From a bacterium (GTDB lineage: Bacteria > Vulcanimicrobiota > Vulcanimicrobiia > Vulcanimicrobiales > Vulcanimicrobiaceae): a stretch of 42,127 nucleotides of DNA. The stretch covers positions 1-42,127 of the forward strand of contig JAJYFM010000013.1 in the NCBI GenBank assembly GCA_021790895.1. Direction: 5' to 3'. Below are positions 25,223-33,675 of this stretch, piece by piece (the stretch's first letter is position 1; the number at the start of each line of letters is the position of its first letter). The translations under genes and the position numbers were made by a program. The notes beneath the pieces are model-generated. The model was not told where the DNA came from. It worked only from the letters and a program-made list of their open reading frames with translations, and did no database searches.

Positions 25223-27521
25223 TCTAAAGGTCGCAGAACTCGACGATGAGGCGTTGCGCGAGCAAGCCGATGCGTTGGGATTGGCATTGCGAGTCGACGA
25301 ACTGCGGAGTATCGCGCAGCGGCTGGAGCGCGCACCGAGTTTTGTGGAGCTTTATGCTTTCGATGCGCAGTGGAGCGAGCATTGTTCCTATAAGTCGAGC
25401 CGGGCGCTGCTCGGGCGACTGCCGACTGCCGGACCCGATGTCGTGCTCGGCCCGGCCGAGGACGCGGGCATTCTGCACCTCGGCGAACACGAAGGCGAGC
25501 GTTATGGAATCGTCATCGCTCATGAGTCGCACAATCATCCCTCGCAAGTGGTGCCGTTCGAAGGCGCCGCAACCGGCATCGGCGGCATCGTTCGCGATGT
25601 TCTCTGCATGGGCGCCGAAGTGGTCGCCGTCGCCGATCCGCTGCGCTTCGGGAGCGTCGATTCGGGGCGCGAACATCAGCGCGCCGTAGCGCGCGGCGTC
25701 GTCGACGGAATCGCCGCATACGGTAACGCGATCGGTGTTCCCAATCTCGCCGGCGATTGTTACTTCGACGGCGATTTCGATGACAACGTCTTGGTGAACG
25801 TCGTTGCGCTGGGCCTCGTAAAAGAGTCGGAGGTTATCCACTCACGGGTTCCCCGTCATGGTGAGAATTTCGTGTTGCTGCTGGTGGGGAAGGCAACCGA
25901 TGCCAGCGGTTTCGGCGGAGCCTCGTTTTCATCGGTTGCGCTCGATGCGCAGGAGGCGCAGAGCAACAAAGGCGCCGTGCAAGTTCCCGATCCGTTTCTG
26001 AAAAACGTGATCATGCGGGCGAGCTATCGCGTCTTTTCGCTGCTTCGCGAGCGAGGGATCGAGGCCGGCTTCAAGGATCTCGGTGCAGGCGGCATCATGG
26101 GCTGTTCGGCAGAGCTCTGCAGTGCCGGCGGTTTCGGCGCCGAGGTCGATCTCGATAGCGTGAACGTCGCGCTCGATCGGCTACTCCCCGAAGTGATCGC
26201 CGTCGGTGAGACGCAGGAGCGACTCCTGTGGGCGCTTCCCGAAGAGATCGTCGACGAGGTCGAGCGCATTTACAACGAGGAGTTCTCGCTTCCGCAGGTC
26301 GCACAGAATGCGCGTGCGGTGCGTATCGGTCGCGCGACGGCGGCGCAACGCTACCAACTTCGCCATCTCGGCGAGATCGTGATGGACGTACCGATCGATT
26401 TTCTCACCGGGAGCGTTCGCGACACGTTGCCCGTCGAGGCACCGACGCCGCCGCCGATGCGCCGCGAGCAGGATCTTCACTGCAAGCGTTCGCTCGACGA
26501 TCTCTTTCACCAGATTCTCGCCCATCGTGACGTTTGCTCGCGAGCGCCGCTCTACCGCCACTACGACGCGGTCGTTCGCGGACGGACGGTTATTCCGCGC
26601 GGCGAGGCCGATGCCGGCGTCATGGCGCCGATCCGCGGATCGCGGCTTGCGTTTGCTTTGAGTGTCGACGGAAATCCGCGGATCGGTCGTCTCGATCCGC
26701 AACGCGCCGCCGAACATGCCGTATACGAATCGATTCGAAACGTCGTGGCGGTCGGTGCCGAACCGATCGGCTTAACGGATTGCTTGAACTACGGGAGTCC
26801 GCGCGATGCGCGGCAGTACGGCGAACTCGTCGCCGGGGTCGACGGCCTTGCACGGGCCGCGCGTGACTTCGGGCTTGCGTATGTATCGGGAAACGTCAGT
26901 CTCTATAACGGCGCGCCGAACGGCCATGCGATTCCGGCCTCGCCGATCGTTGCATGTCTCGGACGATTGACCGACCTGTCGCACTGCGTCACGCTGCCGC
27001 TCAAAGAGATCGGCTCGCATCTCTATCTCGTCGGTGAGACCCAACGTGCGCTCGGCGGAAGCGTTCTCGCCTCGATTCTCGCACTCGCCGACGAAGCGGT
27101 GCCGGAGATCGATATCGAACGCATCGTTGCCGAACATCGTTTTGTGCTCGCTGCGGCGAGCAACGGGCTGCTGCGGAGTGCCCACGATATCTCCGACGGC
27201 GGTCTCTTCGTCACGCTTGCCGAGATGAGTTTCGGTGCTCTGGCGGATCGCCGCGCGCCGATCGGCATCGATCTCGACGGCTACGCCGGATGGTCGGCGG
27301 CCGGACGATTCGAGTCGGCTTTCGGCGAATCGGGCGGCATCGTGGTCGAAGTCGCAGATCGCGATGTCGAACGCTTCGAAGAGCTTGCCGGAGCATTGGA
27401 GAGCGTGCGCGAGATCGGAACGACGATTGCGGAGCCGTTGCTCGCGTTCGAAGATGAAGCGTGGGAGATCGCGGATCTGCACCGGAGCTGGTCGCGGCCG
27501 CTGGAGGAGCTCTTTCCATGA
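25215..27521 (+). CDS. purL: phosphoribosylformylglycinamidine synthase, large subunit
   Basis: Small-type PurL of 768 residues, which aminates FGAR to FGAM using ammonia supplied by PurQ. Motifs: WSEHCSYKSSRALLG near residue 53, HESHNHPSQVVPFEGAATGIGGIVRD near 100-125, and GDCYFDGDF; the second half repeats the AIRS-type fold with CLNYGSP and VSGNVSLYN. Start: no ATG or GTG suits the family N-terminus; TTG 25215, overlapping the end of purC, gives LRDLKVAELDDEALRE, while ATG 25176 would add 13 residues inside purC. It is followed by purQ and a PurS-like gene, the expected three-subunit set. Confidence 0.94.
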   Translation: MRDLKVAELDDEALREQADALGLALRVDELRSIAQRLERAPSFVELYAFDAQWSEHCSYKSSRALLGRLPTAGPDVVLGPAEDAGILHLGEHEGERYGIVIAHESHNHPSQVVPFEGAATGIGGIVRDVLCMGAEVVAVADPLRFGSVDSGREHQRAVARGVVDGIAAYGNAIGVPNLAGDCYFDGDFDDNVLVNVVALGLVKESEVIHSRVPRHGENFVLLLVGKATDASGFGGASFSSVALDAQEAQSNKGAVQVPDPFLKNVIMRASYRVFSLLRERGIEAGFKDLGAGGIMGCSAELCSAGGFGAEVDLDSVNVALDRLLPEVIAVGETQERLLWALPEEIVDEVERIYNEEFSLPQVAQNARAVRIGRATAAQRYQLRHLGEIVMDVPIDFLTGSVRDTLPVEAPTPPPMRREQDLHCKRSLDDLFHQILAHRDVCSRAPLYRHYDAVVRGRTVIPRGEADAGVMAPIRGSRLAFALSVDGNPRIGRLDPQRAAEHAVYESIRNVVAVGAEPIGLTDCLNYGSPRDARQYGELVAGVDGLARAARDFGLAYVSGNVSLYNGAPNGHAIPASPIVACLGRLTDLSHCVTLPLKEIGSHLYLVGETQRALGGSVLASILALADEAVPEIDIERIVAEHRFVLAAASNGLLRSAHDISDGGLFVTLAEMSFGALADRRAPIGIDLDGYAGWSAAGRFESAFGESGGIVVEVADRDVERFEELAGALESVREIGTTIAEPLLAFEDEAWEIADLHRSWSRPLEELFP

Positions 27522-28285
27522 AGGCGCGCGTCGCCGTTCTCGTTTTCCCGGGCACGAACTCCGAAGAGGAGACGCGCGATCTTCTCGTCGATTGCGGCGC
27601 CGATGCGCGCATCGTCCATTGGAGCGAGGCAGCGAGCCTCGTCTATTACGACGCGTTTGTGCTTCCGGGAGGCTTCGCCTATGAAGATCGCATTCGCGCC
27701 GGAGCGATCGCGGCGCACGATGCGATGCTCGACGCCGTGATCGAGGGCGCGCAGGCCGGGAAGTACGTCATGGGCATCTGCAACGGCGCGCAAATTTTAT
27801 TAGAGGCCGGCCTTGCACCCGGCACGGGGGAGATCCGTCGACCGACCGCCGCGTTCACGCATAACGCGCAGGGGCATTTTATCTGCGAACGCGTGCTCTT
27901 GCGCCGTACCGTTCCCGCGACGCGCTGCGCGATCGCCGCTGCACTGCCGGAGAATCTGTTGATTCCGGCCTGGGCGGCGCACGCCCAGGGGCGACTCGCG
28001 GCTGCGCCCGCTCACCTCGACGAACTCGATCGCGATGGCTATATCGTCTTTCGTTACGCCGATGCCGCCGGCGCGACCGATGCGCACCTCGCTCCGCAAG
28101 GCTCGGCGCACGGCGCCGCGGCGTTGACGAATCGCGAGGGAAATGTCTTGGCGATCATGCCACATCCCGAGCGCGATGCCTGGAACTTTAACCATCTCGA
28201 TCGCCGCGAGGGCTCCGATCCGCTCGCACCTTCGGGTGGAAGCGTACTTTTCAAGAGTTTCGTTACCGCGTTGGAGCGCCTGTAG
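27518..28285 (+). CDS. purQ: phosphoribosylformylglycinamidine synthase, glutaminase subunit
   Basis: PurQ is a class I glutamine amidotransferase that feeds ammonia to PurL. The 255 residues show VLVFPGTNSEEE, the nucleophile in GICNGAQ (about residue 88), and the His-Glu pair in MPHPERD near the C-terminus. It is some 25-30 residues longer than the short bacterial PurQ, from extra sequence before the His motif and a tail beyond it. The ATG overlaps the purL TGA, and the next gene starts three bases after its stop. All catalytic residues are present. Confidence 0.94.
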   Translation: MKARVAVLVFPGTNSEEETRDLLVDCGADARIVHWSEAASLVYYDAFVLPGGFAYEDRIRAGAIAAHDAMLDAVIEGAQAGKYVMGICNGAQILLEAGLAPGTGEIRRPTAAFTHNAQGHFICERVLLRRTVPATRCAIAAALPENLLIPAWAAHAQGRLAAAPAHLDELDRDGYIVFRYADAAGATDAHLAPQGSAHGAAALTNREGNVLAIMPHPERDAWNFNHLDRREGSDPLAPSGGSVLFKSFVTALERL

Positions 28286-28287
28286 AG

Positions 28288-28689
28288 ATGGAACGCGTTT
28301 TTGCCGTCGAGTTGAAAATTCCCGATAACGAGGCCTTCACGGCGATGCGCGCACTTCAACGTTTAGGAGTGGCGGTCGCGCGCGTGCAGCGTGCTGATAT
28401 TCTGCTCTTCACCGGAGATGAAGGTGAAGAACGGCTCGCCGCCTCGATCGAACGTGACGAACGTCTCTTCAACCCCAATAAACATCGTCTCGAACATGTG
28501 CCCAGTGCTCATCCGCGCGAGGGCGAGGTGTGGATCGAGGCGATCGATGCCCCCCGCTCGCTGCCGATGCGTCGCCTTGTGGGCTGGCGTCTCTACGATA
28601 ACGCCGGAAAGCCGCTCGGCAACGACGATCTTGACGCCGCATGCGCGCGACTACTTTGTAACCCTGCCATCGAAAGGGCGATCCGATGA
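28288..28689 (+). CDS. PurS-like protein, enlarged
   Basis: 133 residues, directly after purQ where purS often lies. The N-terminal part has a strand then IPDNEAFTAMRALQRLGV, reminiscent of the PurS helix region, and the C-terminus DLDAACARLLCNPAIERAI resembles the PurS ending (a helix then LLxNPxIE). Ordinary PurS is 80-85 residues; here about 50 extra residues (roughly 55-105, including NPNKHRLEH and a second strand set) separate the two parts. If real, it bridges PurL and PurQ in the FGAM synthase complex, which otherwise lacks a PurS in this window. The similarity is short, so it could be an unrelated accessory protein. Confidence 0.6.
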   Translation: MERVFAVELKIPDNEAFTAMRALQRLGVAVARVQRADILLFTGDEGEERLAASIERDERLFNPNKHRLEHVPSAHPREGEVWIEAIDAPRSLPMRRLVGWRLYDNAGKPLGNDDLDAACARLLCNPAIERAIR

Positions 28690-29708
28690 ATCGGCACTAC
28701 ACCATCGCGACGTTGGGCTCGCACTCTGCGCTCCAGATTCTCAAAGGGGCGCGCGATGAAGGTTTTCGGACGTTGGCGATCACCAACCCCCAGACCGAAC
28801 GGCTCTATCGCTCGTTTCGCTTTGTCGACGAAGTCATCGTCCTCCCGTCCTACTCGGCGTTTCCGACGCTCTTCGAAGAGTTACGCGCTCGCAAAGCGAT
28901 TGTCGTCCCGCACGGCTCCTTCGTCGCCTATCTCTCCCCCGAAGAGCATAAGAAGATGACCGTTCCCTACTTTGGGAATAAGGCCGTGCTCGATTGGGAA
29001 GCGAGCCGCGAACTGCAACGCGACTGGTTGACGCGCGCGGGGCTGCGGTTGCCGCGCCAATTTAAGAGCGGTGCCGAGATCGACCGCCCGGTGATCGTCA
29101 AACTCTATGGCGCCGCCGGCGGCAAGGGCTACATGTTCATACGCGATGCCGCCGATTTCGAAGAGCGGGCCGGCTCGCTGAAAGCTCAATATACGATTCA
29201 AGAATATATCATCGGCGTACCGCTCTACATTCACTATTTTTACTCTCCGCTCTCCGGCGAACTCGAAATCATGTCGATGGATCGTCGCTACGAGACCAAC
29301 GTCGACTCGCTCGGCCGCATTCCGGCAGCGGCGCAGGAAGGCATGGATGTCGACCCCTCCTACGTCGTGGTCGGGAATTCGCCGGTGAGCCTGCGCGAAT
29401 CGATGCTCGCCGAAGCATTGGAGATGGGCGATAACGTCGTTCGCGTGAGTAAGGAAATTTGCGGCCCGAAAGGGCTCTTCGGAGCGTTCTGCATCGAAAC
29501 GATCATTACGCCGAATATGCATTTCTACATCATGGAGATCTCGGCGCGCATCGTTGCCGGCAGTAACCTTTTCATTGATGGATCGCCGTATTCGTATCTC
29601 AATTATTCAGAGCCGATGTCGACCGGTCGCCGTATCGCGCGCGAGATCAAAAACGCGCTGCTCGCCTCGAATCTCCAGGCCGTGCTCGACGATTCGAGCG
29701 TTCTGTAG
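28686..29708 (+). CDS. purP: PurP, formate-dependent FAICAR synthetase (archaeal type)
   Basis: PurP formylates AICAR with free formate and ATP, the ninth step of IMP synthesis in most archaea, in place of the folate-dependent PurH. The 340 residues follow archaeal PurP closely: ATLGSHSALQILKGARDEGF (8-27), VPHGSFVAYL, FGNKAVLDWEASRELQRDWL, the ATP-grasp glycine loop VIVKLYGAAGGKGYMFI (136-152), HYFYSPLSGELEIMSMDRRYETN, EISARIVAGSN and the C-terminal GRRIAREIKNAL. It overlaps the preceding gene by four bases and sits inside a bacterial purine cluster, so the host probably uses formate here. IMP cyclohydrolase must come from elsewhere, since no purH or purO is present. Confidence 0.94.
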   Translation: MNRHYTIATLGSHSALQILKGARDEGFRTLAITNPQTERLYRSFRFVDEVIVLPSYSAFPTLFEELRARKAIVVPHGSFVAYLSPEEHKKMTVPYFGNKAVLDWEASRELQRDWLTRAGLRLPRQFKSGAEIDRPVIVKLYGAAGGKGYMFIRDAADFEERAGSLKAQYTIQEYIIGVPLYIHYFYSPLSGELEIMSMDRRYETNVDSLGRIPAAAQEGMDVDPSYVVVGNSPVSLRESMLAEALEMGDNVVRVSKEICGPKGLFGAFCIETIITPNMHFYIMEISARIVAGSNLFIDGSPYSYLNYSEPMSTGRRIAREIKNALLASNLQAVLDDSSVL

Positions 29709-29711
29709 CCG

Positions 29712-30854
29712 ATGGCTGAATTTACCTCTGTCGAAGAGACGCTGCGCGGATACGATCTCGATGCGTTAACACTCTGTTCGATCGGAAGCCACTCGGCGCT
29801 CGAGGTCGCCGCAGGGGCGAAGTTGCGCGGGTTTCGGAACCTGGTGGTGACCGCGCGGGGGCGCGAGCGCACCTACACCGAGCATTTTCGGCGGCGCGAT
29901 GGTGCGATTCCACGCGGTTGCGTCGACGACGTGATCGAACTCGAACGTTTTGCCGATCTCCTCGACGAACGGGTGCAGCGAGAGCTTTTGCAGCGGAACG
30001 TCGTCTTCTGCGCGAATCGTTCGTTTGAAGTCTATCTTCACCAACATTTCAGCTACGATGAAATCGAGCGGCGGATGCTCGTGCCGTTCTTTGGTAATCG
30101 CTTTCTCCTGCGGGCCGAGGAACGCGACGAGGCGGGGAACCAGTACGATCTGTTGGCAAGCGCAGGTATCCGTCATCCACGACAATTCGGTTCGCCCGAG
30201 GAGATCGATCGTCTCGTCATGGTGAAGGCACCGCATGCACGCGTGCGTTTCGAGCGAGCGTTCTTTCTTTGTGCGAATCCGGCGCAATATCGCGAAGTCA
30301 GCGCGCGGTTGATCGCCGAAGGGATACTCGACGAAGCCGGACTCGCCGGAGCGATTATTGAAGAATTTGCGCTCGGACCATCGATCAACTTGAATTTCTT
30401 CTATTCACCGATGCTCGACGAGCTTGAGCTGATGGGGACCGATACGCGTCGGCAAACCAATCTCGAAGGCTTTCGTAACGTGCCGCCTTCGGTCTACGAA
30501 CAATTGCGCGATGTACCGATGCGCCTGGAGGAAGCGGGACATATCGCCGCAACCCTGACGGAGTCGACGTTGGAGTCGGCATTCGAGATGGGCGAGCGCT
30601 TTGTCGCCGCCGCACGTCGTGCGCTTCCGCCGGGCGCAATCGGGCCGTTTGCATTGCAGTGCGCGATCGTCGCGGGCCCGCCGAAGGAGTTCGTCTGTTA
30701 CGATGTCTCGCTGCGCATTCCGGGATCGCCTGGAACGCGCTTCACGCCCTATTCGTCGTACCGTTGGGGGCGCGATATTTCAGTCGGCGAGCGCATCGCG
30801 ATGGAATTGGCATTTGCGCGCGAGGCCGGACGTTTGGCAGAGGTGCTAACATAA
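29712..30854 (+). CDS. second PurP-family protein, ATP loop degenerate
   Basis: 380 residues, three bases after purP. Family marks are CSIGSHSALEVAAGAKLRGF (22-41), VPFFGNRFLLRAEERDEAGNQYDLLASAGI, NFFYSPMLDELELMGTDTRRQTN and the C-terminal WGRDISVGERIAMEL. At the place of the glycine-rich ATP loop it has VMVKAPHARVRFERAFF (about 168-184), without glycines; the PHGSF motif is ANRSF, and the ESAR-type acidic motif is DVSLR. Some archaea also carry two PurP paralogues. It may be a non-catalytic partner, a regulator that binds a purine ligand, or an enzyme with another substrate; I cannot decide. Composition matches its neighbours. Confidence 0.85.
   Translation: MAEFTSVEETLRGYDLDALTLCSIGSHSALEVAAGAKLRGFRNLVVTARGRERTYTEHFRRRDGAIPRGCVDDVIELERFADLLDERVQRELLQRNVVFCANRSFEVYLHQHFSYDEIERRMLVPFFGNRFLLRAEERDEAGNQYDLLASAGIRHPRQFGSPEEIDRLVMVKAPHARVRFERAFFLCANPAQYREVSARLIAEGILDEAGLAGAIIEEFALGPSINLNFFYSPMLDELELMGTDTRRQTNLEGFRNVPPSVYEQLRDVPMRLEEAGHIAATLTESTLESAFEMGERFVAAARRALPPGAIGPFALQCAIVAGPPKEFVCYDVSLRIPGSPGTRFTPYSSYRWGRDISVGERIAMELAFAREAGRLAEVLT
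30847..30852 (+). promoter_or_regulatory. candidate -10 box of guaA, leaderless
   Basis: TAACAT ends six bases before the guaA ATG, the same spacing as at the HNH and ribBA starts. It overlaps the upstream stop codon, and no good -35 is present, so support is weak. Confidence 0.3.
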
Positions 30855-30858
30855 CGCT

Positions 30859-32397
30859 ATGAAGACCGTCGTCATCCTCGACTTTGGAGCACAGTATAGC
30901 CAACTGATCGCACGACGCGTGCGAGAGGCCGGGTTCTATTGCGAAATCGTTCCATACGACCGGCCGTGGAAGGATATCCTCACGCTCGATCCCTCGGCGC
31001 TCGTGCTCTCCGGCGGCCCGGAGAGTACGCTTGCCGAAGGCGCGCCGATGTGCGACCCGGCGCTCTTTAGCAGCGGTCTACCGATCTTGGGAATCTGCTA
31101 CGGTATGCAGTTACTCGCCCGCGAGGTGGGGGCCGAGTTGGTCTCCGGTGGGGCTCCCGAATATGGACCGGCGACGTTGCGTGTTCTCGACGCATCGCAT
31201 CCGTTGCTCGCGGCGGTTCCGGAGCAATCGCGTGTCTGGATGTCGCATGGGGATTCGGTGCAGCGCTTACCGGCGGACTTCGCCGCGTTGGCGGCGACGC
31301 CACGCTGCGCGATCGCCGCAATCGGCAGCAAGAAGCGCAAGATGGTCGGCGTGCAGTTCCACCCCGAGGTCGTCCACACGGAATACGGAAAGCAACTGAT
31401 CGAAAACTTTCTCCGTAAGATCGCCGGGATCACCCCGAATTGGGCGATGGAGTCGTTTCTCGAAAGCAGCATCGCCGAGATTCGCGAACGCGTCGGTGGT
31501 CGGCGCGTGATCTGTGCGCTCTCCGGAGGCGTCGATTCGGCGGTCGCCGCGACGCTGGTCGCTCGCGCGATCGGCGAACAACTAACCTGCATCTTCGTCG
31601 ACCACGGCCTCCTGCGCAAAAATGAAGCGAACGAGGTTTTAGCGGCGTTCCGCGACGTTCTGCATCTCAACGTCATTCATGTCGATGCCTCGGAGCGCTT
31701 TCTCGCAAAGTTGGCCGATATCGAAGACCCGGAGCGCAAGCGCATCCTGATCGGGCACGAATTCATCGCGATCTTCGAAGAAGAGGCCGCGAAATTGCCC
31801 GATGTCGGCTTCCTCGTTCAGGGAACGCTCTACCCCGACGTCATCGAATCGAAGACGCCGCAGAGTAAAGCCGGGCATAAGATTAAATCGCACCATAACG
31901 TCGGCGGCCTCCCCGAGCATATGAAGTTTGCGCTCGTCGAACCGCTCCGCTCGCTCTTCAAAGATGAAGTGCGCGCGCTCGGCCGCGTACTCGGTCTGCC
32001 GGAGCATATCGTAGCGCGGCAGCCCTTTCCGGGGCCCGGACTCGCCGTCCGGATTATCGGTGCGGTCGACCGGGAGCGATTGGAGGTCGTCCGCGAGGCC
32101 GATGCGGTCGTGCGCGAAGAGATCGATCGCAGCGCACTCGAACCACACCCGTGGCAGTATTTCGCCGTCCTGACGCCGGTGAAATCGGTCGGCGTAATGG
32201 GCGACGGCCGCACCTACGCGAATCTCGTCGCGGTGCGCGCGATCGTGAGCGAAGACGGCATGACCGCCGATTGGGCGCGTCTACCGCACGAGCTCCTCGC
32301 CCGCATATCGACCCGCATCGTCAACGAAGTTTCCGGTGTGAACCGTGTTGCATACGATATTACCTCGAAACCACCGGCAACGGTGGAGTGGGAGTGA
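30859..32397 (+). CDS. guaA: GMP synthase (glutamine-hydrolysing)
   Basis: GuaA aminates XMP to GMP. The 512 residues comprise an N-terminal glutamine amidotransferase (DFGAQYSQLIARRVRE at 8-23, nucleophile C80 in GICYGMQ, His-Glu in FHPEVVHTEYG), an ATP pyrophosphatase (SGGVDSAVAATL near residue 222) and the C-terminal dimerisation domain with RQPFPGPGLAVR and the final EWE. It is complete. Only five bases separate it from the PurP-like gene, and its TGA overlaps the purD start. IMP dehydrogenase, which makes XMP, is not in the window. Confidence 0.97.
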   Translation: MKTVVILDFGAQYSQLIARRVREAGFYCEIVPYDRPWKDILTLDPSALVLSGGPESTLAEGAPMCDPALFSSGLPILGICYGMQLLAREVGAELVSGGAPEYGPATLRVLDASHPLLAAVPEQSRVWMSHGDSVQRLPADFAALAATPRCAIAAIGSKKRKMVGVQFHPEVVHTEYGKQLIENFLRKIAGITPNWAMESFLESSIAEIRERVGGRRVICALSGGVDSAVAATLVARAIGEQLTCIFVDHGLLRKNEANEVLAAFRDVLHLNVIHVDASERFLAKLADIEDPERKRILIGHEFIAIFEEEAAKLPDVGFLVQGTLYPDVIESKTPQSKAGHKIKSHHNVGGLPEHMKFALVEPLRSLFKDEVRALGRVLGLPEHIVARQPFPGPGLAVRIIGAVDRERLEVVREADAVVREEIDRSALEPHPWQYFAVLTPVKSVGVMGDGRTYANLVAVRAIVSEDGMTADWARLPHELLARISTRIVNEVSGVNRVAYDITSKPPATVEWE

Positions 32398-33665
32398 TGC
32401 GCGTCCTGTTGGTCGGGAATGGTGCTCGCGAAGATGCGCTCGGTTGGCGCATCGCGCAATCGCCGTCCTGCGAGGCGCTCTTTACGACACCGGGTAACGC
32501 GGGGACAGAACTCTACGGAACCAACTGGAATCTTGCGGTGACCGACGCGAAGGGGATCGCCGAACGCGCGCTCCAAGAACGAATCGATCTCGTCGTGATC
32601 GGCCCCGAGACGGCGATCGCCGCCGGCGTCGCCGACCGCGCACGCGAGCTCGGCATCTCGGTCTTCGGTCCGAATCGTTCGATCGGGCGTCTGGAGAGTT
32701 CGAAGAGTTTTGCCAAGCGCTTCATGGAACGCAACAGCGTTCCAACGGCGCGCTATTCGGTCGTACATACGCTCGACACGGCGCGCAAGGTGCTCGCTTC
32801 GTGGGGCGAGCGCGGCGTCGTGGTGAAAGCCGACGGCTTAGCCGCAGGCAAAGGGGTTGTCGTGACCTCCGGCCCTGCAGAAGCAGAGGCACTACTCGCT
32901 AGTTGGTACGGCGAGCGAGCGATTCCCGGCGGCGGCACCGATATCGTTCTTGAGGAGCGTCTGGTCGGGCGCGAGCTCTCCGTCTTTGCGCTCTGCGACG
33001 GACGCGCGATGATGCCGCTCATCGCCGCATGCGATTACAAACGCGCCGGCGATGGCGATACCGGACCGAATACCGGCGGTATGGGCGCCTACTCTCCGCC
33101 GCACGGCTTTCCCGAAGGCTATATGGATATCGTGCGCGAGCGGATCTTCGCGCCGATGCTGCGGGGTTTGGCCGCTGAGAACGAACGCTACGTCGGCGTG
33201 CTCTACGCCGGCCTGATGTGGTGCGCCGATGGCCCGCAGGTGATCGAATTCAACGTGCGCTTCGGCGATCCCGAGACGCAGGCGATCGTGCCGCGGATCG
33301 GCGGTGATTTTGCTGCGTTGCTCAAATCATGCGCCGAAGGTGCGCTCGATCTCTCGGTCGCGCACGTGAACCCCGAACCCTGCGTCGGTGTCGTCTTGGC
33401 GAGTTCGCGGTACCCGCTCGAAAGCACGCCGATTGCGAATCTTCCGGCGCAGGTGAGGCTCCCCGACGGCGTGCGCTGTTTCTGGGGCGGCTCGCGCCTC
33501 GTCGAAGGCACGGTGAGCAGTCCGGGCGGGCGCGTACTCACGGTGAGCGCGGTCGGTGCGACGCTGCATGAAGCGCGCGAACGCGCCTACGCCGGCGTGC
33601 GGATGCTCCGCGAACGCTTCGGTGATGTCGACCTCACCTTTCGCACCGATATCGCGCAATTTTAA
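32397..33665 (+). CDS. purD: phosphoribosylamine-glycine ligase
   Basis: PurD joins glycine to phosphoribosylamine. The 422 residues open with VLLVGNGAREDALGWRIAQS (the family's GxGGREHA loop, somewhat diverged), then the ATP-grasp region VVVKADGLAAGKGVVV, NTGGMGAYSPP and the C-terminal VIEFNVRFGDPETQ with metal ligands. ATG 32397 overlaps the guaA stop; the frame is open upstream but there lies within guaA. It ends the long + strand run; the following gene faces it, with only ten bases between stops and no visible hairpin terminator. Confidence 0.95.
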   Translation: MRVLLVGNGAREDALGWRIAQSPSCEALFTTPGNAGTELYGTNWNLAVTDAKGIAERALQERIDLVVIGPETAIAAGVADRARELGISVFGPNRSIGRLESSKSFAKRFMERNSVPTARYSVVHTLDTARKVLASWGERGVVVKADGLAAGKGVVVTSGPAEAEALLASWYGERAIPGGGTDIVLEERLVGRELSVFALCDGRAMMPLIAACDYKRAGDGDTGPNTGGMGAYSPPHGFPEGYMDIVRERIFAPMLRGLAAENERYVGVLYAGLMWCADGPQVIEFNVRFGDPETQAIVPRIGGDFAALLKSCAEGALDLSVAHVNPEPCVGVVLASSRYPLESTPIANLPAQVRLPDGVRCFWGGSRLVEGTVSSPGGRVLTVSAVGATLHEARERAYAGVRMLRERFGDVDLTFRTDIAQF

Positions 33666-33675
33666 CGACGCGAGG

